From Leuctra nigra (lineage: Eukaryota > Arthropoda > Insecta > Plecoptera > Leuctridae), in contig OW203762.1 in NCBI GenBank assembly GCA_934045905.1, positions 51,795,411-51,859,410 on the forward strand: a stretch of DNA of 64,000 bases. The letters are read 5' to 3'. Shown here piece after piece: positions 21,702 to 33,158 of this stretch (positions are counted from its first letter, which is position 1; every line of letters begins with the position of its first letter). The notes beneath the pieces are model-generated. The model saw only the letters and a program-made list of their open reading frames with translations. It did no database searches and was not told the DNA's origin. The position numbers were made by a program, and so were the translations under genes.

Positions 21702-21892
21702 TGTTGGATTGGTACTTATCACAATAAATGAACATAGACTATTGAGAAATAGTATTTATTGACAACACTCTTGACAAGTACAATCGTCATGCTTCGGCAT
21801 GATGGCTGACAACTGGTGCGTCGTATGCAACACAGCTCGTGTACTACACATAGATATAAGAAGTCAGTGGTGCCAACATTACATCTTTAACA
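21702..21892 (-). repeat. 5' LTR of the retrotransposon
   Basis: Transcription of the element should start in this LTR and run leftward. It is 191 bp and identical to the left LTR, with AATAAA (complement at 21755-21760) and a TTATAT candidate promoter box near 21854. The leader to the start codon (21585-21701) is 117 bp. Confidence 0.95.
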
Positions 21893-21897
21893 CTGAC
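21893..21897. other. Target-site duplication, right copy (CTGAC)
   Basis: Matches 17294-17298 exactly and marks the right border of the integration. Confidence 0.95.
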
Positions 21898-22854
21898 AGT
21901 GTAGGCAGTGTACTATGTATAAATGTATACATGTGGAGGTGCCGTGTGTGCAGTCTTGCTCCACACATCTCCCACATCAATTCTCCTTATCATCACATCA
22001 TCACCACATGATTACCCTTGCTCTTGCAACCAATCACAAGCGTCCACTCGCTCGCATGGTGCGTAACAATTAGGAATAATTAATCAGGGGCCGCCCAGGG
22101 CCATCTCGGGTCGCCCACTGGGCAAGTAATTGTCGGCGAGTAGAAAGGTAAATCCCCGGTCGTGCGTTTGAGTTACATGATGAGAGGAACCCGTGGGGAA
22201 TCATTCATCACAATACCGGATTTCAAATGAAGAGAGCTAAGACATTGTTTAATATTGTCAAGAGCGGAGATGTAATTAATAACGTGAGCATCTAGTTAAT
22301 TAAACCTAGCCCCGAGATTCGAATTCCAGTCCCGCTCAAATGAGCAGTGTTTCGTCTCTCTCTCGCTAGGGTTCAGCACGTGAGCTGTGAGGAGGTGAGG
22401 TTGTTCATGTGGTTCAACGATGCCTAGTAGATGGCGCGGCAGAACCCATCTCGTGTCTCTAATCTCGTGATGCGACCGACATCTCGATTGAGCCGCCGAC
22501 CACTCGGACAAACTAGGTAATATTTTGCTAGTAGATGGCGCCAGAGTGTTGGTAATGACACTTGTATAAAAAGTCCTATACTACAAAAAATATATAATAA
22601 TTATTAAATATTTTTTTTTTTTTTTTTTTTCATTTTAAAGTGGGGGAACTAGGAACTTAGGACCCAGAGAGAGATATACTCGAAGGTTTAATTCACTATC
22701 CCCCTCACCCTCCCCCTCCCCCTCCCACAATTCAAAAATAATAGTTCGTTCATTTTTATCTCGATATTTCATAATTTGAACTGAGTGATACTGATAGGGT
22801 GTTAGAGGGCAAAGATTCCATACCCACTTATTTTATACCCTGAAATAATATGTC
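21898..22854. other. Intergenic DNA, no gene recognised
   Basis: Mixed composition. It contains a copy of the recurring 11-mer (complement of GGCACCTCCAC at 21933-21943), a T-rich run near 22609-22630, and a CCCCCTCCC-rich run at 22700-22727. No coding or RNA feature is supported. Confidence 0.5.
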
Positions 22855-22985
22855 TTCTTCTTCTTCTTCTTCTACCCGCAAAGATTGGGCTAAAAGCCCG
22901 TTCCGTCCTCAAGGTGCAGCCCATCTTTTCCTTGGCCGGCCAATGTCGCGCCTGCCCTTCGGTTCATAGTGAAGGGCCCATTTGT
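22855..22985 (-). mobile_element. Possible non-LTR retroposon 3' tail ending in (GAA)n
   Basis: On the minus strand a GC-richer block (GGGCCCTTCACTATGAACCG, GGCCGGCCAAGG, GGACGGAACGGGC) ends in GCGGGTAGAAGAAGAAGAAG. Short trinucleotide tails after such a block are typical of I/Jockey-type LINE insertions. No coding portion remains, so the assignment is weak. Confidence 0.35.
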
Positions 22986-24030
22986 TAATTCTCTCATTTG
23001 ACATCCTTTCTACATAATATGTATAATATTATATAGTATTTTCGTACCCCCGTAAGTCCTACCCCCCCCCCCCCCCCCCCCTGACCGCTGGGACCGCTGA
23101 CCCATAGTTTAGATTCATTTACCTACTTTTTCTACAATATCACACAATTTTAAAAATAAAATAATTGACAAATAAATACAAATAATAAGCCTGCCTCAAG
23201 AATAGTAGGTAACCCCCAATGGCTGATAGGTATTAAAATGTAACAAGTCCACAAAAATTATTTGTCTACAATATTCTAAGTGAATTCGATTTTGTGACTT
23301 TTAGGATTCTGAATAATTTGTGTTTAATCACAATGCAAATGAAAAAAACTCCTTCTCTGCATAGGAGAAGGAGTAACTTGACTACTTAAATTTTGTTGAC
23401 TGCTTTTGGAATAAGATCATTTACTATTTCTACAATATTACACAATATTCACAATTTTATCATTTGTCTACAATATTCTTAATAAGAAGTAAATGTTTAG
23501 AATTTTTAGGAATGTCGTTGATCAAAATGTAATATTAATTCTTTCTTTGTTGCCGTTAGTTTTGTTTTTAGTACTAAATGCTGGTATATATAGCAGATTT
23601 GCTTAGAATTTGTATAGTTGTCATGTAATTTTTACTTATACTTATTGTTTAATTTTTAATATAATTTTTACTAATTAACATTTTGCTACATTCAAGCCCA
23701 GGGCATTAGTGTCTGTGAGTATAATATACATTGTGCCTATAATTACAAATAATTAAAAGTACCCAAATGTTTATAGAGAGGTAAATAATCTGATCTGTTT
23801 GGTATCATTGTAATTTAATTTTAAATATGTAATTTAATTATTATGTTATTATTATCATATAGCTTGAAAATAAATAAACTTGGAAGCTGTTGCGGCCACA
23901 ATTTTCGCTAGATGTTAATTAAATTGTTAACTTAACGTATTGATTGGTAATTGGAATGTGGTGTTCGGTGATTGTGGTTACCTAATCAATAATCACCACA
24001 AGTTTCGAAACCATTGATTTTACTAATTCC
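22986..24030. other. Intergenic DNA, no gene recognised
   Basis: AT-rich, with a C20 homopolymer at 23062-23081. A small perfect hairpin lies at 23348-23374 (stem ACTCCTTCTC with GAGAAGGAGT, 7-base loop). No gene seen. Confidence 0.5.
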
Positions 24031-24135
24031 TGCGTAAAGCCCCATTTACACGGTGCAATTTCTTGAACAACTTCTGTGTCACATTCCCATTTTTCATACA
24101 ATTTTGTATTTACACGACGCAAATTTCTATGACTG
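24031..24135. repeat. Dispersed repeat with ATTTACACGG end
   Basis: AAGCCCCATTTACACGGTGC at 24036, then CTTGAACAACTTCTGTG and, at 24108-24130, GTATTTACACGACGCAAATT. The first two blocks recur at 25953-26000. The last block recurs inverted at about 26053-26078. The two copies therefore share parts but in different relative orientation, and the family is unnamed. Confidence 0.55.
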
Positions 24136-25264
24136 AGAAAATGTTGTCCTGTACACGGAAGAAAGCGATCAGGATGTTGGGATCCTGCTCCGACCTTTTG
24201 GCAGTTCAAGGCAATTTCCCATGATTTCCCAGCATTGCTGAAATATGTGACGATTTGTTTCTGTAGGTTGGCTGCTTGAGTCCAACGAGCCTCGAACTGA
24301 GCCAAGTTGGCTCAACGAGTTTAATCTTGCACAGTTGGCTCAGCCAATATCTGTCCAAGATGAAAGCAACCCTGCGTGCCTCAACAAATGTGCCTCAATA
24401 TTAGAGAATATGTTTCGGATTATTATTACAGTCTGCCCCTGAATATGGCGGAGCTACGCCGAAACGTATTGACAATCATCACAACAACCGAGCGCGTACA
24501 AACAACCATCAACTGCATCTTATGTCTTATGAAATCACGATCACTTGCTCTCGTGTGAATCTTATGTCTTTTGGAATGACGATCTCTGAGACGTGGATCC
24601 TTGATGTCACATGTGGGTACTCTTCTATGTAAATTCACATCCGCAGGACATGTTTATGAATGAATAGCTTTTCATTAGTCACCAATAAACCGTGAACAAT
24701 CACTGCTCTGCCCGGGTGGGGGGGGGGGGGGGGGTAATCACGTCGTTCCTATGCTAATTACATCGCAGGTGTTGGACTTGACTCGATTAATTAGTTATTC
24801 CACCGCCTACTAGGAGCGCGTTCGAATGTGCGCACCAAGGACGCCAAGTTTCCGGTCACATGACTGTGTCGCCGGATACGTTGGACCCAGGTTCGAGCCC
24901 CACTCGTGTGATGACTCACGAACTGTCGTCGAATCCTCTTCATTCATTGTCTTGCTGTGAGGCACAAGCAGGTCGTTAATATCATTCCACCATGATCAGT
25001 ATACATTGGATGTGAATCTTTCTAGCACTCGTCACTCTTGAGGTTCTCGTGTCAAGTATTTAGAAAAAAAAAATCCAAATATATGGACATCTTCTTTGCA
25101 TACACCAAAACACGTGTAGTACTTGTATGTATTGATACATAAGTATAATTGCTAAATTTACAAGGGTTTATTTTAACCGGTTTTCTGTTTTGTGATTGTA
25201 TTTATGTGTTTTAATTTTGTATAAGTTTATTCTACCTTTTGGGTCTTCGGCCTCGTTGACAATT
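24136..25264. other. Intergenic DNA with one B-box-like motif
   Basis: GGTTCGAGCCCC at about 24893 resembles a pol III B box, but the sequence before it does not fold as a tRNA. A G17 homopolymer lies at 24718-24734. No gene recognised. Confidence 0.45.
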
Positions 25265-25676
25265 AAATATAAATACCTCACCAATGGACTGCCACCTTGA
25301 CGTGGTGGTGGGGCTTAAGAGACCGGCTCACATACGAGTGTTGGTCCCAACTAAGAGCAGTCCAGGGTCGACCTAGTCCCATGCCCTCCCCAAATTCGCG
25401 GGTCCCTCGAGCCGGCCTCCCCCCTCGAGATGGTGATCCCCCTGAAATCGGGTCCCACCGGCCCGAAGTCTCCCCCCCCCCCCCCCCCGGTCTGTCCCCA
25501 TTCCGGCCTGGCCTTCCCACCAGTGCTGGACTCCCCCGGATCGGGCCCGTTAGGTCGTCCCCTCCCCATGTCCTCCAATTATGTTCAACAAAGTTAAATA
25601 TAAAATTAATGTGCGCAATATAACCTCGTCGTTGACGCGCCGTTAAACCAAACTAATCTAATCTAATCTAAATAAA
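25265..25676 (+). mobile_element. Probable truncated retroposon with CTAAT repeat tail
   Basis: A GC-rich block starts at ATGGACTGCCACCTTGACGT, passes GGTGGTGGGGCTTAAGAG and a C17 run (25472-25488), and ends in GACGCGCCGTTAAACCAAAC followed by CTAATCTAATCTAATCTAAA. The opening resembles 5' regions of RTE-like elements, and the tail is a short tandem typical of non-LTR insertions. The 108-codon frame over it is proline-rich and has no reverse-transcriptase motif. Could be a SINE-like derivative. Confidence 0.4.
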
Positions 25677-25950
25677 TAAATATAAATAATGTAATAAATA
25701 AATAAAATAGTTTACCAGAATTGTCTCTAAAGATGAAGTATGAAGTCAATTGATAATACTATAGGAGCACTATGAAGGAATTTTAAGTTTGAACTCAGGA
25801 CTACTCGGAGGAGTACTCAGGACTTCTCTGAAAAACGAAATGTCTTTTTCTGAAGATATGCCAAATTTCAGTTTGATCAGAGGGAAAGTTTGAACTTTTC
25901 ATGTTAAAAACGAGGAAGAATATGCTACTAAAAAATAACTAATGTTCAAC
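25677..25950. other. AT-rich spacer
   Basis: Simple ATAAATAA-rich start, then unique sequence. No feature supported. Confidence 0.5.
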
Positions 25951-26080
25951 TCTTAGGCCCAATTTACACAGAGCAACTTCTTGTACAACTTCTGTGCCAC
26001 ACTTCTGTGTCGCACTTCTTGAATGGAAATTAGAACATGTTTTAAGTTCTGTGACAGAAATTTGCGTCGTGTAAATACAA
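25951..26080. repeat. Second copy of the ATTTACAC-ended repeat
   Basis: GGCCCAATTTACACAGAGC at 25955 is followed by CTTGTACAACTTCTGTG as at 24036. GACAGAAATTTGCGTCGTGT at about 26051 is the inverted counterpart of 24108-24130. Confidence 0.55.
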
Positions 26081-28340
26081 AATACAAAAGTATTCAAATA
26101 TTTCATACAAGTTCGTATATTGGTGTTTGTTGAAATGTACAAGAATCAGAGCAGGCAGCACTCGATGTTTCTGAGAGGAGAGACGCGACCCTCCAAGATC
26201 GCCGTCGTTCAGTGGATCTCGTGATGGCCGATGTCTGATGGCTGGAACCACACAAGTCAGTCGTGCGCATCAATCAGCTATCGCCACGCCACGCCACGGA
26301 TAGCGATCAAATTTCCTGAATCTTCACTCGAAATGTTTCACCTCCTGCAGCCATCGTTTCTATTATCAGCGCTGGGCTCGGTACAATGAAGTCTCTTGGC
26401 TTTGTCGGAGTCGTTGAGAAACTAACTGGCCATCATCAGACTCAGAGAACTCGCTCAATAGTCAGCCTGATCATGAGGTGTGAGAACACATCTCCGCTAG
26501 AGACAATACATGACAGCTGAAGATGAGGGTGCAGGTACAGACGCAGACTCTCTCAATGAGAGGATATTATTCTAGCGAGCTCTTCTTCAAGACGAACGAA
26601 TTGTATTTATCCAGCTGCGTCGCTTCCTTCCGTCTCTCTTTTGAACGAGTCCCAGGGAAATTGCCCCGCCGAAATGTCTACCAGTGACATTGCTAATACG
26701 TCACAAAGCTGCAAAATGTGTTTTATACATCAATTCTGAGCTCCCATTAGTCACTTCTCACTCTGACACTTAGAAGGACTTGCGCAGCTGTGGGTGGCCC
26801 GATCAGCTTAATTCATTATAATCACAAACATACACAAAACCTTTTAACAAATTATGAATACAAATTTAAATAAAAATTGAAAATATCTCTTTCCTAGCTG
26901 CTGGACGTCTTGGGGAAATAAACATGGTCAATGATATAATGATCTTCATTAGGAATTACTTCCTCTCGTGGAAGATTGGTTAATTGTTGGGGACGCTTCT
27001 GAGCGACCTTCTGCCTTCACCCAGTAGCTCCACAGGCGTGAGATTAGAACACGCTGAACATAAAGATTGTGATTAGACTCGACCGTTGTTCAACACAACT
27101 CGACCCTCAGGCCATTCCAAAATGGAATCACAAGAAATCTCAGTGGAGAAAAAACTAACGACTACACCTCCCATTTTAAACTGAAGGAAGGTCTAAGATT
27201 TATACTCAAACATATCTCTTTCTATAGGCATGTCGAAAACATAGGTCCAAGATTACAGCATCCAATCAAGCTGGAATAATATGCATATTGTGGTTAGACC
27301 TTTGGCTCCAGTCCTTATTCGCGTTTATGAGTATGACAAAATAGTGAATTGTTACTTGAAAAACAATATTTCAAAGAAATATAATTTTCTATTCTATAAC
27401 TTTAGTAATAAAATACCCAGGTATAGAGTCAAAGTCTCTCTTCAGTCTACACTAACTCATCTTGGCCCGAGTGTCATTTTCCTCCACCATCTTCTTCGAA
27501 TAATTTATTCTTTTCTTTGTCTGTCTGCTTGTGTAGTTTTCAGCGTCGTCTCTGGCGAGCTTAGAAGTCACAATCTTCACTAAATATTCGATATAAAACC
27601 CCATCCTACTTTTTGTTTGTAGCATCCCAAATAGTGCAAATTTCTCCACTTGGAAAAATATTCTTCGCGAAGCTATTCAGACTTTTTCTTTGTAGCAAAC
27701 ATTTTAACGAAATCAAAACGCCCGGAATTTTTCACCCTATTTAAAATTGTGCGAATCTTTTGTTCTGCGATCTCCCGTCCAATAAATCCTTCTAGAACCC
27801 GTCGCGATTTGCAATTTTTTCCACTTTGAAGTGTATATTTCCCTGCACCTCGGCGATGCTCAGGATGCTGGTCGCGTCAGGGCCATGAGAATGCTGTTCG
27901 TCTCTGTGTGTAAAACACCGGCGCTTGTTAGAGTGCGGCTTGTCACGGCCCGCCGACACTTGTTCCCATGTTTGGTGCTGCACAAACTCCACCACGGCGA
28001 GGCGTCGGGTTGGGTGACAGTTGCACGAATATACGACGCGCACACAGAAAATAATCAATCCATTCAATTCAATAGAAGATCGTCATTTTTATGGTCGTTT
28101 GAAGTTACTTTTTGTCTTTTCTGTCTGTCTGGATAAAATAATAAAACTTGTTCACGTTTAGAAGGTTTTTTTTCAACTTATTTTATGTTACAGAGAAAGG
28201 AGGTACTTCCATAAATACATGAAGTGTCTAGGTGAGGTAAATTCAAAGTTTCAAGTAATATCCCCCCCTTATTGCAAATAACGAATTAGACTTATAGTTA
28301 CCCAGTTCTGTATGTCTGTCTGTCTGTCTGTCTGTAGGGA
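26081..28340. other. Intergenic DNA, no gene recognised
   Basis: Moderate GC, largely unique. Frames at 27281-27583, 27792-28067 and 27831-28136 overlap on both strands and match no family I know. TGTC repeats (28312-28336) lead into the Helitron-like end. Confidence 0.45.
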
Positions 28341-28350
28341 ACGCCGTCGG

Positions 28351-28395
28351 GCATCCACTGGTGCGCGTCATGTTTTACATGACGGGTCCCTCTAG
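28351..28395 (+). mobile_element. Helitron-like 3' terminus
   Basis: GTCATG-TTTTA-CATGAC forms a 6-bp hairpin at about 28368-28384. It is followed after GGGTCCCT by CTAG (28392-28395) and a T. Hairpin, about 10-nt gap, CTRR and a following T is the classical Helitron 3' end. The hairpin differs from that of the 9554 family, so this is another family. The 5' end was not found. Confidence 0.55.
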
Positions 28396-31070
28396 TTATT
28401 ATGAAACCTCACCGCTGAAGTGCAGCACCGAACTCAGCTTTTTAAAATAATTTGAATAATGAAGGTTCTCCCCGAAATTAATTCCTGGATACGCCAGTGA
28501 TTCAAACCAATTGTTTTATTCCATCATTTCTATCATCTATACTCACCATTACCATGCTCCAGGTAAACAGCCGGGACATAAGTCTTGACGGAGTAAGTCC
28601 ATGTGCAAGACTTGATAGTTGATGGAAGTACAAGTCTGTTGTTACCCAACATGGGTGTGTGATTAAACATGGATAACGCAGTGTAATAATCTCGCTGTGT
28701 CAGAGGTCACTCTCTGGTCGATGATGGATGATGGATGATTGATGATGGATCATCAGACGGCTCGAAATAACCGCCACAAGGATATCAGGTGCGACGTCGC
28801 GCCGTCTAATTGCCATGACCGATCAGACTTATTTATAACAACGTTTGATGATAGCGCCGCGACGTCGGCAGCGGCGCACCTTTGTGAGGTGTCTGGGGGG
28901 GGGGATGTCGGCGTCGCCAGACAGTGTACTGTAGATCACGACGTGAGATGAGCGAGCAGCTGGCGTGGAGGTGCCGGGATGCGGTGGAGGTGCCGTGCGA
29001 GACATGAAATGCGCAGAAGTACACGGCGTCGGTTAGCCACTTGTTCTCATCTTCATATCGAAACCAAACATTGTTGATCGTTTGTTTAACGTTGCTTTCT
29101 TCTTTCTTAATTTGCATGAAAGTGCAGGGTACTTCAATCAACCACTTCCATGACCGTAACCTTTATACCAGGGCATGGCATTATTTACATTGATTCCATT
29201 ATTATAGGAGATACGGTTACTGAGGCGGGTATAATACACTATTCTTTCATTAATATTTTATTTTTGAAAACTTTTATGATTTTCCAAGTTTATAAGTGAA
29301 AAGTTGAAATTTCTGTGGGAACAATTAATTTTGAAAGAACTAAGAAGTAATGACACGGTGGGCGGGGGGAAGGTGAAGATTGCCTAAAACACTAACACAA
29401 TTGATGGACGTCCGCTTGACCTTATTTTGTATACATTTCGAATATGAAGAGGGCTTACACATTGATTTGAAACTTCGTTTCGGTCGCTCAAATCTCAATC
29501 TGCCTGATTGTCATTGCAATAAAGCAGTAAATCATCCCGACAGCCTCTGAGTGCAGCTATATTTACTGCTAGTAGCAGTTTGAGTCCCTTGACGACGTTT
29601 AATAATAGTTATTACTTTTGATTGGGTGCTTATGCTCGTGCAACATGCTACTTCCGGCTTGACTCCAATTGTCCCGGCCGGAGCGATATTGTTTCTAATG
29701 AGGGGTGATATTACTAGCTTCCCTTACATATATTATAATCACACACTAAAGAAGACTCGGCCACTTAATCAATCTGCCCAATAAAACAAACTTCGGTTGC
29801 GCAATCTCGTTTGAGGTCAGCTGAACCAGAAAGCAGCTCCACAGTCTATTAACTCGGGTCTATGCGAGTGAGATATTAGCTGAAGCCGTGAATCCAACCA
29901 CGACGCGATGTGACATGACTTCAGACGGGGCTCTTTGGAACTAGGTGGACCACCCAACTTGGAATGGAGCACAATAATTCGGCGCGATTGTTGTCGTCTG
30001 TCGCATCGTTCCGTCATTGCTTGATACTTGGCCAAGTGTGAAGGAGGAGAGCGTCAATGCAAGGCACAGGGGGTGGCTTTCTCGATGCAATCGCCATCAT
30101 TTCATATTATGCAAAGACAAGACAACGTAAAACATCGATGCAATGTGACATCATTCCTTCTATAAATTTTTGTTCAACTTTTCAGTTTTCGTGAAAACGT
30201 CTGACATTTTGTTACGCCCATGAGTACATATTATTTTAAAGATCCATACTGAAATTACATTACATGAGAGGTAGTGCATACCCAAACTCTGTCTTCTCCA
30301 AAAGAATTAGTTTTGATTTGATACAAATTACATAGTTTTTATTTTTAAACTGATTCCACCAGCATTTGCAAGGAAATGCGACTGATTTTCCTGGTTTTCT
30401 CGGGAGATGTCTTGGTTATACATCCCACTCACTCCACTCGCATATCTACTAAGTGATTATAGTTTCAGTTTTTTCAATTTTGTCTGTTGATCTTCTCTGG
30501 CTCTAATTCCAATAGACGTTCACTGAGCTTCAAAAACCGCAGCCCAAAGATTTATCTAAACAATAGTTCGGGCCCACGGTTTGGAATTGGGACGCATGTT
30601 TTTTCACCCACAACAAAATTAGGTTATGGCAAATTACTTTTATATATGTCATTTGTCTCATCTCGCTGAAGGGGTTGTCTTTGTGCCAAGTTCATGTCAA
30701 CATGGCGGCAAAGACCGGCCCATCATGTCACGTGACAATCGTAAACGTCGTCCACAAAAGACTTTCATATATTACTGCCGACACTTTTCACACTTTACTA
30801 TTATTAATATTAATACAAGACATAATTTCATTTTCAGAGATGACAGTTTTTTATTTTTTAGTTCTGAATAGCATTTTTCTTTTGAAAGCACACCCACGGT
30901 GCTGTGGAGTTGGACCGTGGTGCATTATGTTCCTAGATCGAGACTAATTGCACCTTGAAATACGTTGGTCGCGACGCAAAAACAGTTCAGTCCTGGGGAC
31001 GAACCGCTACTGACTATACTGATTATTGTCCTCAATCTAGATCGGCAACTTTTGAATAATAAAACCTTTT
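28396..31070. other. Intergenic DNA, no gene recognised
   Basis: Moderately GC-rich, mostly unique. It contains ATGGATGATTG microrepeats near 28722-28745, a G10 run at 28895-28904, and two copies of the recurring 11-mer in complement (28965-28975, 28984-28994). No exon or RNA gene can be supported. Confidence 0.45.
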
Positions 31071-31228
31071 TAAGGGCAAGTATTTCAATACTCTGTAAAC
31101 TTTTAAACGGTTGATTTGGACTGTATTGTCATGGCAACAACCAATTGAAGGACAGAGTTTAGTACTAACTAACTGTTAACAGCTAATTGACACTTTAACG
31201 AAGCGAAGTATTGAAAGACCGGCCCTAA
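31071..31228 (+). mobile_element. PIF/Harbinger-like MITE, copy 1
   Basis: A 152-bp core (31074-31225) starts GGGCAAGTATTTCAATACT and ends AGTATTGAAAGACCGGCCC, flanked on both sides by TAA. A 3-bp TAA/TTA duplication with GGGCC-type ends fits PIF/Harbinger MITEs. It is about 95 percent identical, by eye, to copy 2 in opposite orientation. Confidence 0.75.
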
Positions 31229-31431
31229 AACTCCCAAGTCATCTAAAAAGCGTTTTAAACAAATACAAATTTGTCTTCCCAAAATAAAAATGGGTCTACA
31301 TCCTAAATATCAATATTATAGGAATTTTCAAAACTCGCCTTTCCATATTATGATTTTTTTTATGTAATTGTAATATTTTTTATCATACTTTGGAAAGTTA
31401 TTACACATAATTTCAAATAAATAAAGAATAG
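31229..31431. other. Spacer between the inverted MITE pair
   Basis: AT-rich single-copy DNA, 203 bp, forming the loop if the two MITEs pair. No feature. Confidence 0.6.
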
Positions 31432-31586
31432 TTAGGGCCGGTCTTTCAATACTTCGTTAAAGTGTCAATTAGCTGTTAACAGTTAGTTAGTACAAAACTC
31501 TGTCCTTCAATTGGTTGTTGCCATGACAATATACAGTCCAAATCAACCGTTTAAAAGTTTACAGAGTATTGAAATACTGGCCCTAA
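31432..31586 (-). mobile_element. PIF/Harbinger-like MITE, copy 2, inverted
   Basis: The core 31435-31583 (149 bp) runs GGGCCGGTCTTTCAATACT to AGTATTTCAATA-type ends (GAAATACTGGCCC) with TTA and TAA flanks. Compared with copy 1 it has small differences: an AT insertion, one A/T change and a missing GCGAAG. Confidence 0.75.
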
Positions 31587-31615
31587 ATCGGATTGACTGA
31601 AAAATGTTAGATCTA

Positions 31616-31748
31616 AGATCGCACCATCAGAAGTAAGTTCAAGCGCAATTTAATTTATTTCAAAGGCATCATCAAGCATTGATTGTTATTAAACGTGACC
31701 AGTAGTCAGTCAAGTTTGTTCACAAAATTTTTTTTTGGTGAGTAAACC
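31616..31748 (+). mobile_element. Partial copy of the 14167-type MITE
   Basis: GATCGCACCATCAGAAGTAAG at 31618 matches 14225-14245, followed by similar GATTGTTATTAAACGTGACCAG and CAAGTTTGTTCAC segments. The left end is missing. Confidence 0.6.
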
Positions 31749-32638
31749 TTGTAATTTCATATCAAAGGTAAAAATATAATTTATGACGTCAGTGGCGAGC
31801 TGAGCTGAAAAGGTTTGCGATGAGACAACGCAAAAAGCCCGTATGGCACAAAAACAAGATTCATAGAAAAATATAGGAAAGCGCGTGAAAATGCTCGGAA
31901 AATATATGAAAAAGATATGACAAGGTTACAAAATGTGAAGAAAACGTCTTGGATAAGATGGTATTGTTACCATCAATACCATCTTTTTTATACCATCTTT
32001 TTCATCTCTTTTGCGCTCTTTTTTATATGTCCTAAGGTTCATCTCCACCAAATTTCGTGCTGTATCAAAAAATGAACGATCATTGCTCTTAGGTGATGTA
32101 GTACTTATATAGCGTGCCGGCGTTGGAGCCGACTTTGGTTTGTAAAAACACATCTCGGACTGCGTCTGGATAAAGGTATTATTGTTTTATGTGTCGAAAA
32201 ACAATACATTAGTGTGTTCAATAAATAGTTCTGCAATTGTGAAATAGCTTGATCTCGTGGAATTAAAGCTTTGTCGCTTGCAGATTCCATATTCACTTTC
32301 CTTATGACTACATTCTACAAGCTTTACTTTTTCGTTGGTTATTATAACCAACGAAATGGAACCTTAATGGAACCAACGAAATTATGGAATAGCTACCGTG
32401 GGGTGTATACTCAAGTAGTAGAAACAATGGACACATCAACTGGATCAAAACGCAACTATTGCAAAAAGAATCTATTCAAATCTTTGATCAAAACCAATCA
32501 AAACGCAACATCTTTTCACTTGAGCCAAGCCTAATAGGATGCCAATTGGTTTTCGCGCCGGTTGTTCAATCACTCTTGTTCAGCTAATAATAATCATCGT
32601 TTTGCATTATCATATTTCACTTGATATACAAAGTTTAT
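31749..32638. other. Intergenic DNA, no gene recognised
   Basis: A small palindrome at 32330-32356 (stem TTTCGTTGGTT, loop ATTAT) is followed by another AACCAACGAAA at about 32373. Otherwise unique AT-rich DNA. Confidence 0.5.
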
Positions 32639-33158
32639 GACATCACTTACACATCACTTACACCCTCTTCATCACCATGTGACATCACTTACACCCTCTC
32701 CAGCACCATGTGACATCACTTACACCCTCTCCATCACCATGTGACATCACTTACACCCTCTCCATCACCATGTGACATCACTTACACCCTCTCCATCACC
32801 ATGTGACATCACTTACACCCTCTCCATCACCATGTGACATCACTTACACCCTCTCCATCACCATGTGACATCACTTACACCCTCTCCATCACCATGTGAC
32901 ATCACTTACACCCTCTCCAGCCTCTTATGACACTTACACCCTCTCCATCACCATGTGACATCACTTACACACTCTCCATCACCATGTGACATCACTTACA
33001 CCCTCTCCATCACCATGTGACATCACTTACACCCTCTCCATCACCATGTGACATCACTTACACCCTCTCCATCACCATGTGACATCACATACACCCTCTC
33101 CATCACCATGTGACATCACTTACACCCTCTCCATCACCATGTGACATCACTTACACCA
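32639..33158. repeat. 31-bp minisatellite, about 16 copies
   Basis: The unit is GACATCACTTACACCCTCTC followed by CATCACCATGT. Units are almost identical. Exceptions are a first copy with an internal duplication (to 42 bp), one shortened copy near 32919-32940 (CCAGCCTCTTATGAC), and single-base variants (CAGCACC, ACACTC, CATACACC). There are no unique spacers between units, so it is a minisatellite and not a CRISPR array. Confidence 0.95.

Larger units (their letters stand above)
17299..21892 (-). mobile_element. Complete Ty3/gypsy LTR retrotransposon, Mag/K02A2.6-like
   Basis: A 4594-bp element made of two 191-bp LTRs (17299-17489, 21702-21892), a leader, one gag-pol frame and a 3' untranslated part with a polypurine tract. 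LTR ends are TG...CA on either strand (TGTTGGATTGG...CTTTAACA read on plus). By my reading the LTRs are identical base for base, the target duplication is perfect, and the frame is uninterrupted. So the insertion is recent and may still be able to move. Domain order protease-RT-RNase H-integrase places it in Ty3/gypsy rather than Copia. The fused gag-pol, two zinc knuckles and short LTRs suggest the Mag lineage. No envelope gene is present. Confidence 0.95.

Noticed and set aside
24880..24915. tRNA gene from GGTTCGAGCCCC
   Set aside because: The T-stem does not pair and there is no D-arm or anticodon arm in front.
32639..33158. CRISPR-like array
   Set aside because: Units are contiguous with no unique spacers, and the sequence is eukaryotic.
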